Assembly (NCBI GenBank): GCA_948614045.1
Contig: CAPFSK010000002.1
Coordinates: forward strand, 1 to 64,000
Origin: an uncultured Candidatus Saccharibacteria bacterium
GTDB taxonomy: Bacteria; Patescibacteriota; Saccharimonadia; Saccharimonadales; Saccharimonadaceae
Reading direction: 5' to 3'
DNA length: 64,000 nucleotides
In this document: positions 26,576 to 34,903 of the stretch, piece by piece
How positions within the stretch are numbered: the first letter of the stretch is position 1
Layout: the number at the start of each line of letters is the position of its first letter
Translations under genes and position numbers: made by a program
The notes under the pieces: model-generated
Told to the model about the DNA's origin: nothing
Seen by the model: only the letters and a program-made list of their open reading frames with translations
Database searches by the model: none

Positions 26576-27718
26576 ATGAAGAAGAAACGTAAAGAACACA
26601 AAGTTAGGAGTTTTCTGGGTCAAGTTTTACCTTACCTAGCGGTGTTTTTGATGATTGTTGGGGTCGCGAAGGTCGGGATTGATACTAAGTCCGAGCTTGA
26701 TAGCGGTGCACTGAGCTTGAACGCGATGGCGGCTAGCGATTACAATATCACTACCGATCAGCTTTCAACGCTTTATGCAGTCGCGAGCCTGTCGAATAGT
26801 TTCGACCTTTCCAGCGTTGACACAGTTGCGTCGAATTACGTTGTTGCTTCGGCGATGAAAGAGATTAGCCAGACTAGCGCCGATAAGCTGGAAAAACCAA
26901 GCTTAATCAACACCAACATTTCCCGCGGCGTCGAAACCTATACCGTGAAAGAAGGTGAGACGATGGCGTATATTGCCTTGAAATTCGGGCTTAGCACTGA
27001 CCAGATTCGTTGGTCGAACGGTTTGAAGACGACCGATATCAATCCGGGCGATTTATTGCGTATTCCGTCAGTAGCGGGCATTGTTTATACTGCGAAAAAC
27101 GGCGATACGCCGGAAAGCCTTGCGAGCCGCTACGGTTCGTCGGCTGAGCGGATTATCGCTTATAACGACCTTGAGGGCGGCAGTCTTGTCGAGGGGACGT
27201 TGATTGTCTTGCCGGGCGGTAGCTTGCCAGAAACCGAACGTCCCGAGTATGTTGCGCCAAGCTATAGCTATGGCAGTAGTAATAATTACACCTATACCTA
27301 TGCCGGTTCATCGGCCGGTCGTCAAAATATGTCGATTATCGCCACTGGCTTCTATGCTAACTCCCCGGGTAACGGTAGTTACGCCGGTCAGTGTACTTGG
27401 TATGCTTATTATTGGCGAGCGACCGATCCGCGCTCGCAGGGCGCTTTACCGAGCGGTGCTTTGGGCCACGCATATTCTTGGGCTTATACATTGAGGGCTG
27501 CAGGGTACAGGGTCGACAATAACCCCGAAGTCGGTGCCGTCTTCCAGACATCCAGCGGCGGTAGTGGCTATGGTCACGTCGGCGTAGTATTGGCAGTGAA
27601 TGGTGACGGTTCGGTCTTGGTTCGTGAGATGAACTTGGCTGGTACTTATGTTGTGACCGAGGGTACGATTCCAGCCAGCTCCGCACGCAGCTTTAACTAT
27701 ATTCACGAGAAATATTAA
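26576..27718 (+). CDS. LysM-LysM-CHAP cell-wall hydrolase
   Basis: A basic N-terminus and one membrane/signal segment (17-36) precede two LysM peptidoglycan-binding repeats (YTVKEGETMAYIALKFG and YTAKNGDTPESLASRYG, about 122-215), a Tyr/Ser/Asn linker, and a CHAP amidase/endopeptidase domain. Its catalytic Cys273 is in GQCTWYAYYW, with the His in GYGHVGVV. Length 380 aa. It follows MltG and precedes obgE with no gap, so glycan cutting and peptide cutting are encoded together. A secreted, membrane-tethered hydrolase for daughter-cell separation or remodelling is likely (inference). Confidence 0.9.
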   Translation: MKKKRKEHKVRSFLGQVLPYLAVFLMIVGVAKVGIDTKSELDSGALSLNAMAASDYNITTDQLSTLYAVASLSNSFDLSSVDTVASNYVVASAMKEISQTSADKLEKPSLINTNISRGVETYTVKEGETMAYIALKFGLSTDQIRWSNGLKTTDINPGDLLRIPSVAGIVYTAKNGDTPESLASRYGSSAERIIAYNDLEGGSLVEGTLIVLPGGSLPETERPEYVAPSYSYGSSNNYTYTYAGSSAGRQNMSIIATGFYANSPGNGSYAGQCTWYAYYWRATDPRSQGALPSGALGHAYSWAYTLRAAGYRVDNNPEVGAVFQTSSGGSGYGHVGVVLAVNGDGSVLVREMNLAGTYVVTEGTIPASSARSFNYIHEKY

Positions 27719-27719
27719 A

Positions 27720-29138
27720 ATGTTCGTCGATACGGCAAAAGTCAAACTCCAGGCCGGCAAGGGCGGCGACGGCGCAGTGTCGTTTCGCCACGAAATTTAT
27801 ATCCCGAAAGGCGGTCCGGACGGTGGCGACGGTGGTCGTGGCGGTAGTATTATCTTTCGCGCCGACAAAGATACGAATACCTTGATTGATTTTCGATTCA
27901 ATCCCGAGCTGAAAGCCGAGAACGGTAAGAATGGCTCTGGCCAACGTAGCGCTGGCCGAGGAGGAAAGGATTTGATTGTCGAGGTACCAGTTGGTACGGT
28001 CGTGCGCAAGGATGGTGTCGTGCTGGCGGATTTGGCGGTTGATGGACGGGAAGCGGTGATTGCGAAGGGCGGCGACGGTGGCTTTGGTAACGCACACTTC
28101 AAGTCAAGCGTGCGTCAGACGCCGATGATTGCCGAAGTTGGCGAGCCAGGTGATGAGTTCGAGGCGGCACTTGAGCTGAAACTTATCGCCGACGTTGGGC
28201 TAGTCGGGTTGCCAAATGCCGGTAAGTCGACTTTCCTTAGTGTCGTCAGTAACGCTCGCCCGGAGATCGCCGATTATCCCTTTACGACGTTGACACCGCA
28301 GCTTGGTGTTGCGACGGTTGACGACCAAGATATTTTGATTGCTGATATTCCAGGATTGATCGAGGGTGCCGCCGACGGCAAGGGTCTGGGGCATGATTTC
28401 CTTCGCCATGTCGACCGCACGGCGGCATTGTTACATCTCGTTGATGTTTATAATGATGACGCTGGCGAGGCTTATCAGGTGATTCGGAAAGAGCTGGAGC
28501 GCTACTCTGACTTACGTGACCGTCCAGAGATTGTCGCACTGACGAAATGCGAGGGTGTCGACCAAGATATAGTTGATATGCAGATTGCCAGTATTCTACG
28601 GGTTAATCCTGATGCGAAGGTTTATACGATTTCTTCCGCCGCGAAGCGGGGAATCACGGAAGTGCTGCGTGAGTTGGTGCGAATTAAACGCGAAGCTAAG
28701 AGTCAGCCTACGTCTCCGGATTCATTCGAGATGGGCGATGACGGGGCAGTGACATGCTCAGCCTCTGCGAGGTCATGGAGCTCCGACTCCTCAGGCGGGC
28801 GCGGGTCCGAATCTTTAGATGAGGAGAGCGCCCCCCCGACCGAGTCAGAAGCTGGGCATGTCGTAACTTTGCCTGTTATTTCTCTTTCCTCTGCTCAGCT
28901 CAGTAACGCTTGGAAAGTTGAAAAACTTGAGGACGGCGACGAGGTGAAATTTATCGTCACTGGTCCAAAGATTGAGAAGTTTGCTCGTCGCACGGATTTG
29001 AATAATTACGCTTCGGTAAACCGCCTACGCGACATTATGAAAAAGCTCGGTATTCGCGCTGAGCTTACGTCACAAGGCGCCGAACCGGAATCAATTATCT
29101 CGATTGCCGGGAAAGAATTTACGCTAGTAGAAGAATAA
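27720..29138 (+). CDS. obgE: GTPase ObgE/CgtA
   Basis: A ribosome-assembly GTPase. The Gly-rich OBG domain occupies 1-157 and the G domain starts with GLPNAGKSTF (about 160-169), DYPFTT switch, and DIPGLIEGA. A C-terminal OCT domain contains FARRTDLNNYAS. The G4 motif reads TKCE rather than NKxD. A roughly 50-residue low-complexity Ser/Glu segment (about 333-382) separates the G and OCT domains. It lies one base after the CHAP gene stop. Confidence 0.93.
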   Translation: MFVDTAKVKLQAGKGGDGAVSFRHEIYIPKGGPDGGDGGRGGSIIFRADKDTNTLIDFRFNPELKAENGKNGSGQRSAGRGGKDLIVEVPVGTVVRKDGVVLADLAVDGREAVIAKGGDGGFGNAHFKSSVRQTPMIAEVGEPGDEFEAALELKLIADVGLVGLPNAGKSTFLSVVSNARPEIADYPFTTLTPQLGVATVDDQDILIADIPGLIEGAADGKGLGHDFLRHVDRTAALLHLVDVYNDDAGEAYQVIRKELERYSDLRDRPEIVALTKCEGVDQDIVDMQIASILRVNPDAKVYTISSAAKRGITEVLRELVRIKREAKSQPTSPDSFEMGDDGAVTCSASARSWSSDSSGGRGSESLDEESAPPTESEAGHVVTLPVISLSSAQLSNAWKVEKLEDGDEVKFIVTGPKIEKFARRTDLNNYASVNRLRDIMKKLGIRAELTSQGAEPESIISIAGKEFTLVEE

Positions 29139-29185
29139 GTTTTCATAACAGTGCTTGATGATGTGTACTGGGTAGTGTAATGCTA

Positions 29186-29214
29186 TTGACAAAAATAGCC
29201 AAGTATGCTACAAT
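29186..29214 (+). promoter_or_regulatory. Promoter of the 29335 orphan gene
   Basis: Perfect TTGACA (29186-29191), 17 bp, TACAAT (29209-29214). Confidence 0.85.
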
Positions 29215-29334
29215 GAAAACATAAGACGAAACTATATGTTTGCGCCACAGGTTTTTCATGTACTTAAGGCGTAAATAAGAGCCTTAAGTATTTTACGAAT
29301 TTGTGGTGCTAGATTTTAGGAATGGAGGGATTTT
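29215..29334 (+). promoter_or_regulatory. Long structured 5' leader, copy 2
   Basis: It has the same length and fold as copy 1 (outer stem at 29242-29249 with 29302-29309; hairpin at 29262-29270 with 29281-29289). There are two substitutions in 126 nt, while the sequences on either side are unrelated. Confidence 0.7.
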
Positions 29335-30000
29335 ATGACTACGAAGAAATGTTATAAACGAGAATATATTTGCCAAAGCAACGAGTATGCAGATGATCTA
29401 CAGTTTGTAACCAAGCATCCTGACGGTTTTACGCCCGGCTTCCCGGATGATCCGAGCCGGAGTAGCTTATCTCAGTTGACTATCAACTCTATTGCCAGAC
29501 GGACGGCAGTTAGATCTAATGGGCTTTCATGTGAAGCTGGTGATTATATACTCCGTGAGTTTTATAAAATTTTGGGAGGTGAGTTTAGTATTTGGCGTAT
29601 TATATCCATTCAATTGGTGCCAAATTGCGCTAGGCTTAAGCTGGGAACTCCCGATCCGAGAGAAGATCCTTCATTGGGGGAGGATTTAGCTTGCGAGCTA
29701 TTAGGCTATGAGTCTATTGTCGTAGATGTTGAAGGCGAAGATACTGCCGAGCATCGTTATCTTGCTGACCAGCAGTCAATTTTATACTTACAGCGTAGAG
29801 ACGAGAAGAATCCAAACAAAATTGACTATCTTAAAATTCACGTGTGGCATTATTCTAAACGCACTTCTCTTCGGAGATCTGAGCAGGCATCCATAAGCAT
29901 AAGGCACTCCGATCTTCCTGATTATTATTATGCTTATCTATACTGGAAAAGCAGAGATACGAAACGGATTATTGCTGAGATTACAGAAAAGACGCCTTAA
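29335..30000 (+). CDS. Orphan hypothetical protein, 221 aa
   Basis: Not recognised. It is soluble, mixed alpha/beta, with several Cys near the N-terminus and an aromatic-rich end (YYYAYLYWKSRD), no membrane helix and no clear motif. It has a TGGAGGGA ribosome site. It shares its leader, but not its protein sequence, with the 15357 gene. The 3' UTR contains GCACCACC, complementary to the leader's GTGGTGC, then the palindrome GCTACCTAGGTAGC and a terminator. It directly precedes the largest cassette cluster. Confidence 0.7.
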   Translation: MTTKKCYKREYICQSNEYADDLQFVTKHPDGFTPGFPDDPSRSSLSQLTINSIARRTAVRSNGLSCEAGDYILREFYKILGGEFSIWRIISIQLVPNCARLKLGTPDPREDPSLGEDLACELLGYESIVVDVEGEDTAEHRYLADQQSILYLQRRDEKNPNKIDYLKIHVWHYSKRTSLRRSEQASISIRHSDLPDYYYAYLYWKSRDTKRIIAEITEKTP

Positions 30001-30046
30001 ATGTCGCCGCTTATTATTTTTTGCACCACCGCTACCTAGGTAGCAC

Positions 30047-30082
30047 AAAACCGGAACAACATTATCGTTCCGGTTTTTTCAT
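30047..30082 (+). terminator. Terminator after the 29335 gene
   Basis: AAAACCGGAAC / GTTCCGGTTTT with a 9-nt loop and T6. Confidence 0.85.
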
Positions 30083-30089
30083 GCCTTTT

Positions 30090-30316
30090 ACTATCCCTCC
30101 GGCGCCACCACCATAGTACAGTTACCATTGGCTTTTGTCCGTAGCGGGTGGGCAAAGCTCGATGGCGGCAGCATGCGCGTCGTCGGCCAGTACGGCTACT
30201 ACTGGTCTCGTACCTCTATATCTACTACTAACGCCTACGTCCTGTACATCAACCCTACAGGCGTCAACCCGTCAGGCAACGGCAATCGTTTCGTCGGTCT
30301 CCCCTCCGCTGCCGTA
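30090..30316 (+). pseudogene. FISUMP-like cassette 3
   Basis: The plus-strand frame has the upstream constant part GATTIVQLPLAFVRSGW, a middle with YGYYWSRTSISTTNAYVLY, then NGNRFVGLP and the CTCCGCTGCC end. A one-base loss in the C-run shifts the last residues. There is no start signal. It is joined tail to tail with cassette 4, so CCTCCGCTGCC and GGCAGCGGAGG form an inverted repeat around about 40 nt. Confidence 0.65.
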
Positions 30317-30331
30317 CTTCCTCTTCCTCCA

Positions 30332-30545
30332 TTAGGCACTACCTGGGTAGAGGCAGCGGAGGGGGAAACCGTCATTTCGCATGTTACCGTTTGATGGATG
30401 AATGACAGTAGGATCCGTATACAAATACCAGGCAAGAGTAGATGAAACTGCTGTACGCGCCCAACTATAAGCACCGCGTATATTACCAACATTCCCATAG
30501 TCTAAATAGACATACCCGCTACGGACAAAAGTGAGTGGTAAAATG
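30332..30545 (-). pseudogene. FISUMP-like cassette 4
   Basis: Minus-strand frame LTFVRSGYVYLDYGN ... AYSWARTAVSSTLAWYLY ... MRNDGFPLRCLYPGSA, TAA, then GGAGGAAGAGG. It is intact in frame but lacks an N-terminal domain and promoter. Upstream the constant GATTIVQLP part is absent. Confidence 0.65.
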
Positions 30546-30649
30546 TTGTGATTATAACAACGCACATTTCCACAGTAATAACAGAGGAGATATGGCATAA
30601 TGTTGTAAAAAATACATGAAAAATAGTCAGCAAAAATCCTCGAAAATCC

Positions 30650-30775
30650 TTGCTATTTCTACGCGAGTCAAGTATACTAGTAACAGTTCGAAAGAACATA
30701 AGGCTAACTGCGAGCCAACGATAAGTTGAGAGCTTATATGTTCAAAAAGTCGCCATGCTATGGGCGATTTTTTGG
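30650..30775 (+). ncRNA. Possible small RNA with promoter and terminator
   Basis: TTGCTA (30650-30655), 17 bp, TATACT (30673-30678) predicts a start near 30685. The ~90-nt product folds with GAACATA..AGGCT against AGCTTATATGTTC, and ends in the hairpin TCGCC (30750-30754) / GGCGA (30763-30767) followed by T6. No open frame is present. It sits between oppositely oriented cassettes. Confidence 0.5.
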
Positions 30776-30779
30776 ATTC

Positions 30780-30975
30780 CGGCTAGAGTCAGCGGAGGGG
30801 GCGACCATAGTAACGATTGCCATAGTTTGATGGATAGATAATGGAAAAGCTGAAGTATAGACTGTAGGTATCGTTAGTCGAGTTTGATGTACGCGTCCAG
30901 CTATAGCCGTTTGCTCCGATGACTCTTGTCTGGCTGACGCCAAGATCTACATATCCACTACGGACAAAAGCCAAT
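30780..30975 (-). pseudogene. FISUMP-like cassette 5
   Basis: Frame LAFVRSGYVDLGVSQ ... YSWTRTSNSTNDTYSLYF ... NRYYGRPLR, then TGA where other cassettes have TGC. The upstream constant part (GATTIVQLP, about 30976-31010) is directly joined to the end of cassette 6, giving a head-to-tail pair on the minus strand. Confidence 0.65.
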
Positions 30976-31033
30976 GGTAACTGTACTATGGTGGTGGCGC
31001 CGGTAGTCGTACTTCCTTTTCCTCCATTAGGCA

Positions 31034-31243
31034 CTACCTGGGTAGAGGCAGCGGAGGGGGGAAACCAGCCCAAAGATTATTACTGTCTGAAGGATTAACA
31101 CTTGTAGGACGAGTGTAGAGATGATAAGCAGTAGCAGACGATCTAGCCGTACGTGACCAGAAGTCGCCGCTGTTACCGACCACCCGCATAGCACCCTCAT
31201 AGTCAGTACTAACATTAACCCATCCGCTACGGACAAAAGCCAA
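31034..31243 (-). pseudogene. FISUMP-like cassette 6
   Basis: Frame MAFVRSGWVNVSTDYEG ... SGDFWSRTARSSATAYHLY ... LWAGFPP; a one-base change in the G-run shifts the frame before LRCLYPGSA, which is still readable in the neighbouring frame. It carries the full 3' constant block to TAATGGAGGAAAAGG. Confidence 0.65.
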
Positions 31244-31291
31244 TACTTGGCTATCGATTTTTACGTCAGCAGCAGATATTCATAAACACTA

Positions 31292-31320
31292 TTGACAAAA
31301 ATACAAATCTGTGCTACAAT
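31292..31320 (+). promoter_or_regulatory. Promoter of the 31606 gene
   Basis: TTGACA (31292-31297), 17 bp, TACAAT (31315-31320). Confidence 0.85.
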
Positions 31321-31605
31321 GTAAGTATGTAGTGAAAAACTCACTACAGATTAAGAATTAGACTTTTCGTAAAGAGTATCGGACAAAACCCGTATACGGG
31401 TTTTACTGTTGAAGAACAGTAAAACCCGTATACGGGTTTTACTGTTGAAGAACAGTAAAACCTTACGCTAGAAGTCTACGCCCTTTGACATAATGACTTG
31501 CTAGACGTATTCTCGCCTTACTTGCCTATTCGCGCAGCGACACAGTAGGCAGCTAGGGCGGAAATACCAGTTTCTCCCAAAAAACAAAATAGAGGAGGTA
31601 GCAAC
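31321..31605 (+). promoter_or_regulatory. 285-nt leader with nested hairpins and two 36-bp repeats
   Basis: In order: a perfect hairpin TGTAGTGA (31328-31335) / TCACTACA (31341-31348); an outer stem TAGACTT (31359-31365) with AAGTCTA (31472-31478) and CGTAA with TTACG; inside it two exact 36-bp repeats (31385-31420 and 31421-31456) plus AAAACC. Each repeat holds a 20-bp perfect palindrome centred on CCCGTATACGGG and a small ACTGTT/AACAGT hairpin. A further TGCCTA/TAGGCA stem and a GAGGAGGT ribosome site follow. Confidence 0.65.
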
Positions 31606-32595
31606 ATGGAAGCTACATTATCATTTATTCAGGAATTGAGCGAGAAAATTACAGAGTTAATCGGTTTTCATCTCGGTGCAGACCATATCCATTATATCGG
31701 GGAAGACGGCACGGGCTGGCATTATTATATCCAGGCTTTGCAACCGGGCTACCCGGTACTCGCGATGCATTATCGTGGACCGCTGATGCTGGCGTTGCCT
31801 TTTGCAGATTACTGCAAGCTGGAAGCTGGCGAGATCACGGTCGACGCATACATTGCGCAGTCGCACTGGAACTATGGCTATTACTGGGGTGGCGGCGGAC
31901 TGCTAAGCGGTGCTTACTGGCAACCATTGGAGGCAGAAACCGGCATTCATGATACTGAGCGTATCAGCCGTTATCTGCAGATCTTGAGTTGTCGTACGTT
32001 TCGTCGTTCCAGCGGGCATATACCGAGTATTGAGAATTGCGCGAAGTGTCAGCTCGATGAGACAGGCTGCCCGTTTTCGCCGCAGAACCAGACTGGTTCA
32101 TGGGACAACGAGGTCGCAGAGCCGGACGGTCGGGTGGAATTATTCCAGGCAGTTTGTGAACGCGTGCAGCAGGAGCTCGGCTTTGAGCGCTACGACTTCA
32201 TGTCACATAATGAATCTAAGCATGAGCTTTTGCTCTTCCCGGGCATGAAGCCGAACACTGTACGGATTTTCCTTAGCCGGGATTTGCTTAACGATCTGCT
32301 TTATCATCCGGAGGTGAAACGCGACTGGAAAGAGATGGCGGCGCGCCTTGACATTGCCTTGGCGATGCCGTTCCATCCGGAGCAGCGCACAATGCTTGAC
32401 CTGAATGCTCCTGACTTACGCGCGGCCTGCCTTGATTTTTGGGGCGACAATATGTTGCAGAAGGTAGGCTCTGCTGAAGCTGCTGCTATGCAGACTGCAC
32501 GGGTCGATCACGGGTTCATTACCCCGCGTGGAATTAAAATCCTGACAACCCTTAATAAGGCTTTCAATAAGGTCATTGATAAAGCTCGTGGCTAA
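31606..32595 (+). CDS. Orphan hypothetical protein, 329 aa
   Basis: Not recognised. It is soluble, with an aromatic/Gly stretch (WNYGYYWGGGGLLSG, about 87-101), a possible metal-binding C-x2-C-x6-C cluster (ENCAKCQLDETGCPF, about 144-158), and a C-terminal helical region. There is no signal peptide. It is a single gene after a 285-nt leader, with a GAGGAGGT ribosome site. The elaborate leader groups it with the 15357, 29335, 35889 and 39680 genes. Confidence 0.7.
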   Translation: MEATLSFIQELSEKITELIGFHLGADHIHYIGEDGTGWHYYIQALQPGYPVLAMHYRGPLMLALPFADYCKLEAGEITVDAYIAQSHWNYGYYWGGGGLLSGAYWQPLEAETGIHDTERISRYLQILSCRTFRRSSGHIPSIENCAKCQLDETGCPFSPQNQTGSWDNEVAEPDGRVELFQAVCERVQQELGFERYDFMSHNESKHELLLFPGMKPNTVRIFLSRDLLNDLLYHPEVKRDWKEMAARLDIALAMPFHPEQRTMLDLNAPDLRAACLDFWGDNMLQKVGSAEAAAMQTARVDHGFITPRGIKILTTLNKAFNKVIDKARG

Positions 32596-32667
32596 TCGCA
32601 GGATTCGGCAAGTCATTATGGGGACCGCTGGTCATTACGACTGGCGGTTTTTCATTGCAAAAAGTCC

Positions 32668-32698
32668 TTGACCTGGAGTCCACTCCAGACTTTATAAT
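32668..32698 (+). promoter_or_regulatory. MerR-type promoter with operator dyad
   Basis: TTGACC (32668-32673) and TATAAT (32693-32698) are separated by 19 bp, the over-long spacing typical of MerR-activated promoters. The spacer holds the dyad CTGGAGT-CC-ACTCCAG (32673-32688). Confidence 0.85.
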
Positions 32699-32704
32699 GG
32701 AAAT

Positions 32705-33055
32705 ATGAAGATTAGCGAAGTAGCGAAGCAGACTGGTCTCCCGGAGGATACTCTGCGTTTTTACGAAAAGAATAATCTCATCGGCGAGGTTCCACGCGTG
32801 AACGGTATTCGCGATTATTCCGAGCAAAACTTGCGACGGATTAGTTTCGTGAAATGTCTGCGTGGGGCAGAAGTGCCGATTGAGGTGATCCGGAAATATG
32901 TAGAGTTAGTAGATGCCGGCGAAGATACCTTACCCGAACGAATCAAATTGCTAGAAGCCCAGCGCGATGCGCTGGATCGGAAACTAACCGAAACTCAAGC
33001 GGCTTATGACAAAATCGTTTATAAAATTAACTTATATCAGAAAGGAGAAAAATAG
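32705..33055 (+). CDS. MerR-family transcriptional regulator
   Basis: The N-terminal winged helix (MKISEVAKQTGLPEDTLRFYEKNNLI) is followed by the second helix pair and a C-terminal dimerisation coiled coil; 116 aa, with no obvious metal-binding Cys cluster, like the NmlR/AdhR aldehyde-stress branch. It probably regulates its own operon through the 19-bp-spacer promoter. The ATG lies 7 nt after the -10 (leaderless). Its stop overlaps the GTG of the reductase gene. Confidence 0.9.
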   Translation: MKISEVAKQTGLPEDTLRFYEKNNLIGEVPRVNGIRDYSEQNLRRISFVKCLRGAEVPIEVIRKYVELVDAGEDTLPERIKLLEAQRDALDRKLTETQAAYDKIVYKINLYQKGEK

Positions 33056-33900
33056 TGAAGTATGTCAAACTTAATAATGGCGTAGAGATGCCGGCTGTGG
33101 GTTTAGGAGTATTCACTTTTAGCCCCGAAGATGCGGAAAAAGCCGTAGAAAGTGCCCTAAAATCCGGCTATCACTTGATTGATACGGCAAACTCTTATGT
33201 CAACGAGCGGGCGACTGGTCGCGGTATCAAGAACTCTGGTATCAAGCGCGAAAATGTGTTTATTAGTTCTAAACTCTGGCCGTCCGAATACGAAAACGAG
33301 AACGCGGTAAACGAAACTTTGGCGCGCCTCGGTATTGAATATATTGATTTACTTTTCTTACATCAGCCATCCGGCAATTATCTCAACGGCTACAAAATGA
33401 TAGAACGGGCAGTGAAAGACGGTAAAGTTCGCGCCATTGGTCTATCTAATTTTGAAGGCGAATACTTTGACGATATTTTGAACCACTGCGAAATTAAACC
33501 GCAAGTGATGCAGGTAGAGTGCCATCCATATTATCCGCAAGTGGAACTCCGCGAGAAACAACTATTGCCGAATGATATTAAGCTGATGTCTTGGTTTCCG
33601 CTTGGACACGGCGATAAATCCCTCGTGAACGAACCAGTAATTGTGAAACTCGCCGAAAAATACGGTAAATCACCAGCCCAAATTATCTTACACTGGCATA
33701 CACAGATGGACTTTATTGTGATTCCGGGGTCGCGCAGTCCTGAGCATATTAAAGAAAACATTGATATTTTTGACTTTGAACTAACTGACGCAGAAATGGC
33801 AGAAATTGCTAATATCAACAAGAACGAAAGATTTTACTATCGCGACCCAGAAAACTTAAAAAGTTGGGTAAACCTAAAACCACAGTGGGAGGAAGAATAA
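33055..33900 (+). CDS. Aldo/keto reductase
   Basis: An NADPH-dependent carbonyl reductase of the AKR family: GLGVFTF, the catalytic DTANSYVNE (Asp, Tyr), Lys in ISSKLWPSE, His in LFLHQPSG, and the NADPH-binding VIPGSRSPEHI. 281 aa. A GTG start overlaps the merR stop and is preceded by AAAGGAG. Together with merR this suggests reactive aldehyde or electrophile detoxification (inference). Confidence 0.92.
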   Translation: MKYVKLNNGVEMPAVGLGVFTFSPEDAEKAVESALKSGYHLIDTANSYVNERATGRGIKNSGIKRENVFISSKLWPSEYENENAVNETLARLGIEYIDLLFLHQPSGNYLNGYKMIERAVKDGKVRAIGLSNFEGEYFDDILNHCEIKPQVMQVECHPYYPQVELREKQLLPNDIKLMSWFPLGHGDKSLVNEPVIVKLAEKYGKSPAQIILHWHTQMDFIVIPGSRSPEHIKENIDIFDFELTDAEMAEIANINKNERFYYRDPENLKSWVNLKPQWEEE

Positions 33901-34893
33901 ATGAGTAATCAATTTGGTCTAGTTTACGCGGGCGCAATTACTGAGAATGAACCCAGCAAGGTCAATATTAAGCCGGTAGAATATGCGGTGAACGATATTA
34001 AGGTATCGGCAAATCTCTATCTGCCACCAAACTTTGACGAAAATAAGAAATATCTCGGCATTACAGTCGCCCATCCGAACGGTGGTTGTAAGGAACAAGT
34101 CGCCGGGCTATATGCGCAGAAATTAGCAGAGTTGGGATATGTGGCGGTTGCGGCCGATGCGCGCTATCAGGGTGCTTCAGAGGGTAAACCGCGCCTGCGC
34201 GATTATCCAGAGAACCGTATAGAAGATGTCAGTGGAATGGTGGACTATCTTATTTCCTTACCGTATATTGATAATAAACGCATTGGTGCGCTAGGTATTT
34301 GTGGTGGCGGTGGTTATACTCTCGCCTGCGCCCAGACCGACAAGCGCATTAAGGCGGTCGCAACTCTATCTATGTTTAACTCAGGTCGCGTGCGCCGCAA
34401 TGGTTTCTTGGATCAAGATGTTACTGGAATTACTAGCCGCTTGGAACGCGCCGCTGAAGCGCATACTTCAGAACTTCAAGGTAAGGTAAAATACGAAGGT
34501 TTCTTGCCGCCGCACGAGAATGATGACGAACTGCGTGCTAAAATGGCGGAACTTCCAGAAAACTCGCTTTATCGCGATGGAATTGAGTATTATGGCATTA
34601 CGCACAAGCACCCTAACGCTACTGGGAGCTATACGACTGAATCGTTTATGAAGTTAATGGCTTTTGATGTAGAAGATCGGATGGATTTACTCACGCAGCC
34701 ACTGTTAATGATTGTCGGTAGCGAGGCAGATACTAAATATATGTCTAAGGATGCGTTTGAGAAAGCCGTCAACGCACCAGAAAAAGAATTATTTGAGGTA
34801 GCCGGCGCAAGTCATATCCGCACTTACTATGTCCCGGAATATGTAGAAGCAATCGTAAAGAAGTTAAACAATTTTTATAGTAAATATCTTTAA
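33901..34893 (+). CDS. Alpha/beta hydrolase, dienelactone-hydrolase-like
   Basis: A 330-aa alpha/beta hydrolase with AHPNGGCKEQ, the elbow LGICGGGGY (about 133-141) in which the nucleophile position is Cys rather than Ser, and a C-terminal Asp/His region (VGSEAD, GASHIRTYY). A Cys nucleophile occurs in dienelactone hydrolases and the YcjY-like family. It follows the reductase stop directly and precedes the flavodoxin by 10 nt. Confidence 0.85.
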   Translation: MSNQFGLVYAGAITENEPSKVNIKPVEYAVNDIKVSANLYLPPNFDENKKYLGITVAHPNGGCKEQVAGLYAQKLAELGYVAVAADARYQGASEGKPRLRDYPENRIEDVSGMVDYLISLPYIDNKRIGALGICGGGGYTLACAQTDKRIKAVATLSMFNSGRVRRNGFLDQDVTGITSRLERAAEAHTSELQGKVKYEGFLPPHENDDELRAKMAELPENSLYRDGIEYYGITHKHPNATGSYTTESFMKLMAFDVEDRMDLLTQPLLMIVGSEADTKYMSKDAFEKAVNAPEKELFEVAGASHIRTYYVPEYVEAIVKKLNNFYSKYL

Positions 34894-34903
34894 GGAGGTA
34901 AAG

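Noticed and set aside
31385..31456. Two 36-bp direct repeats that might look like a CRISPR fragment
   Set aside because: The repeats are directly abutting with no spacers, are palindromic and sit in a gene leader; no cas genes are present.
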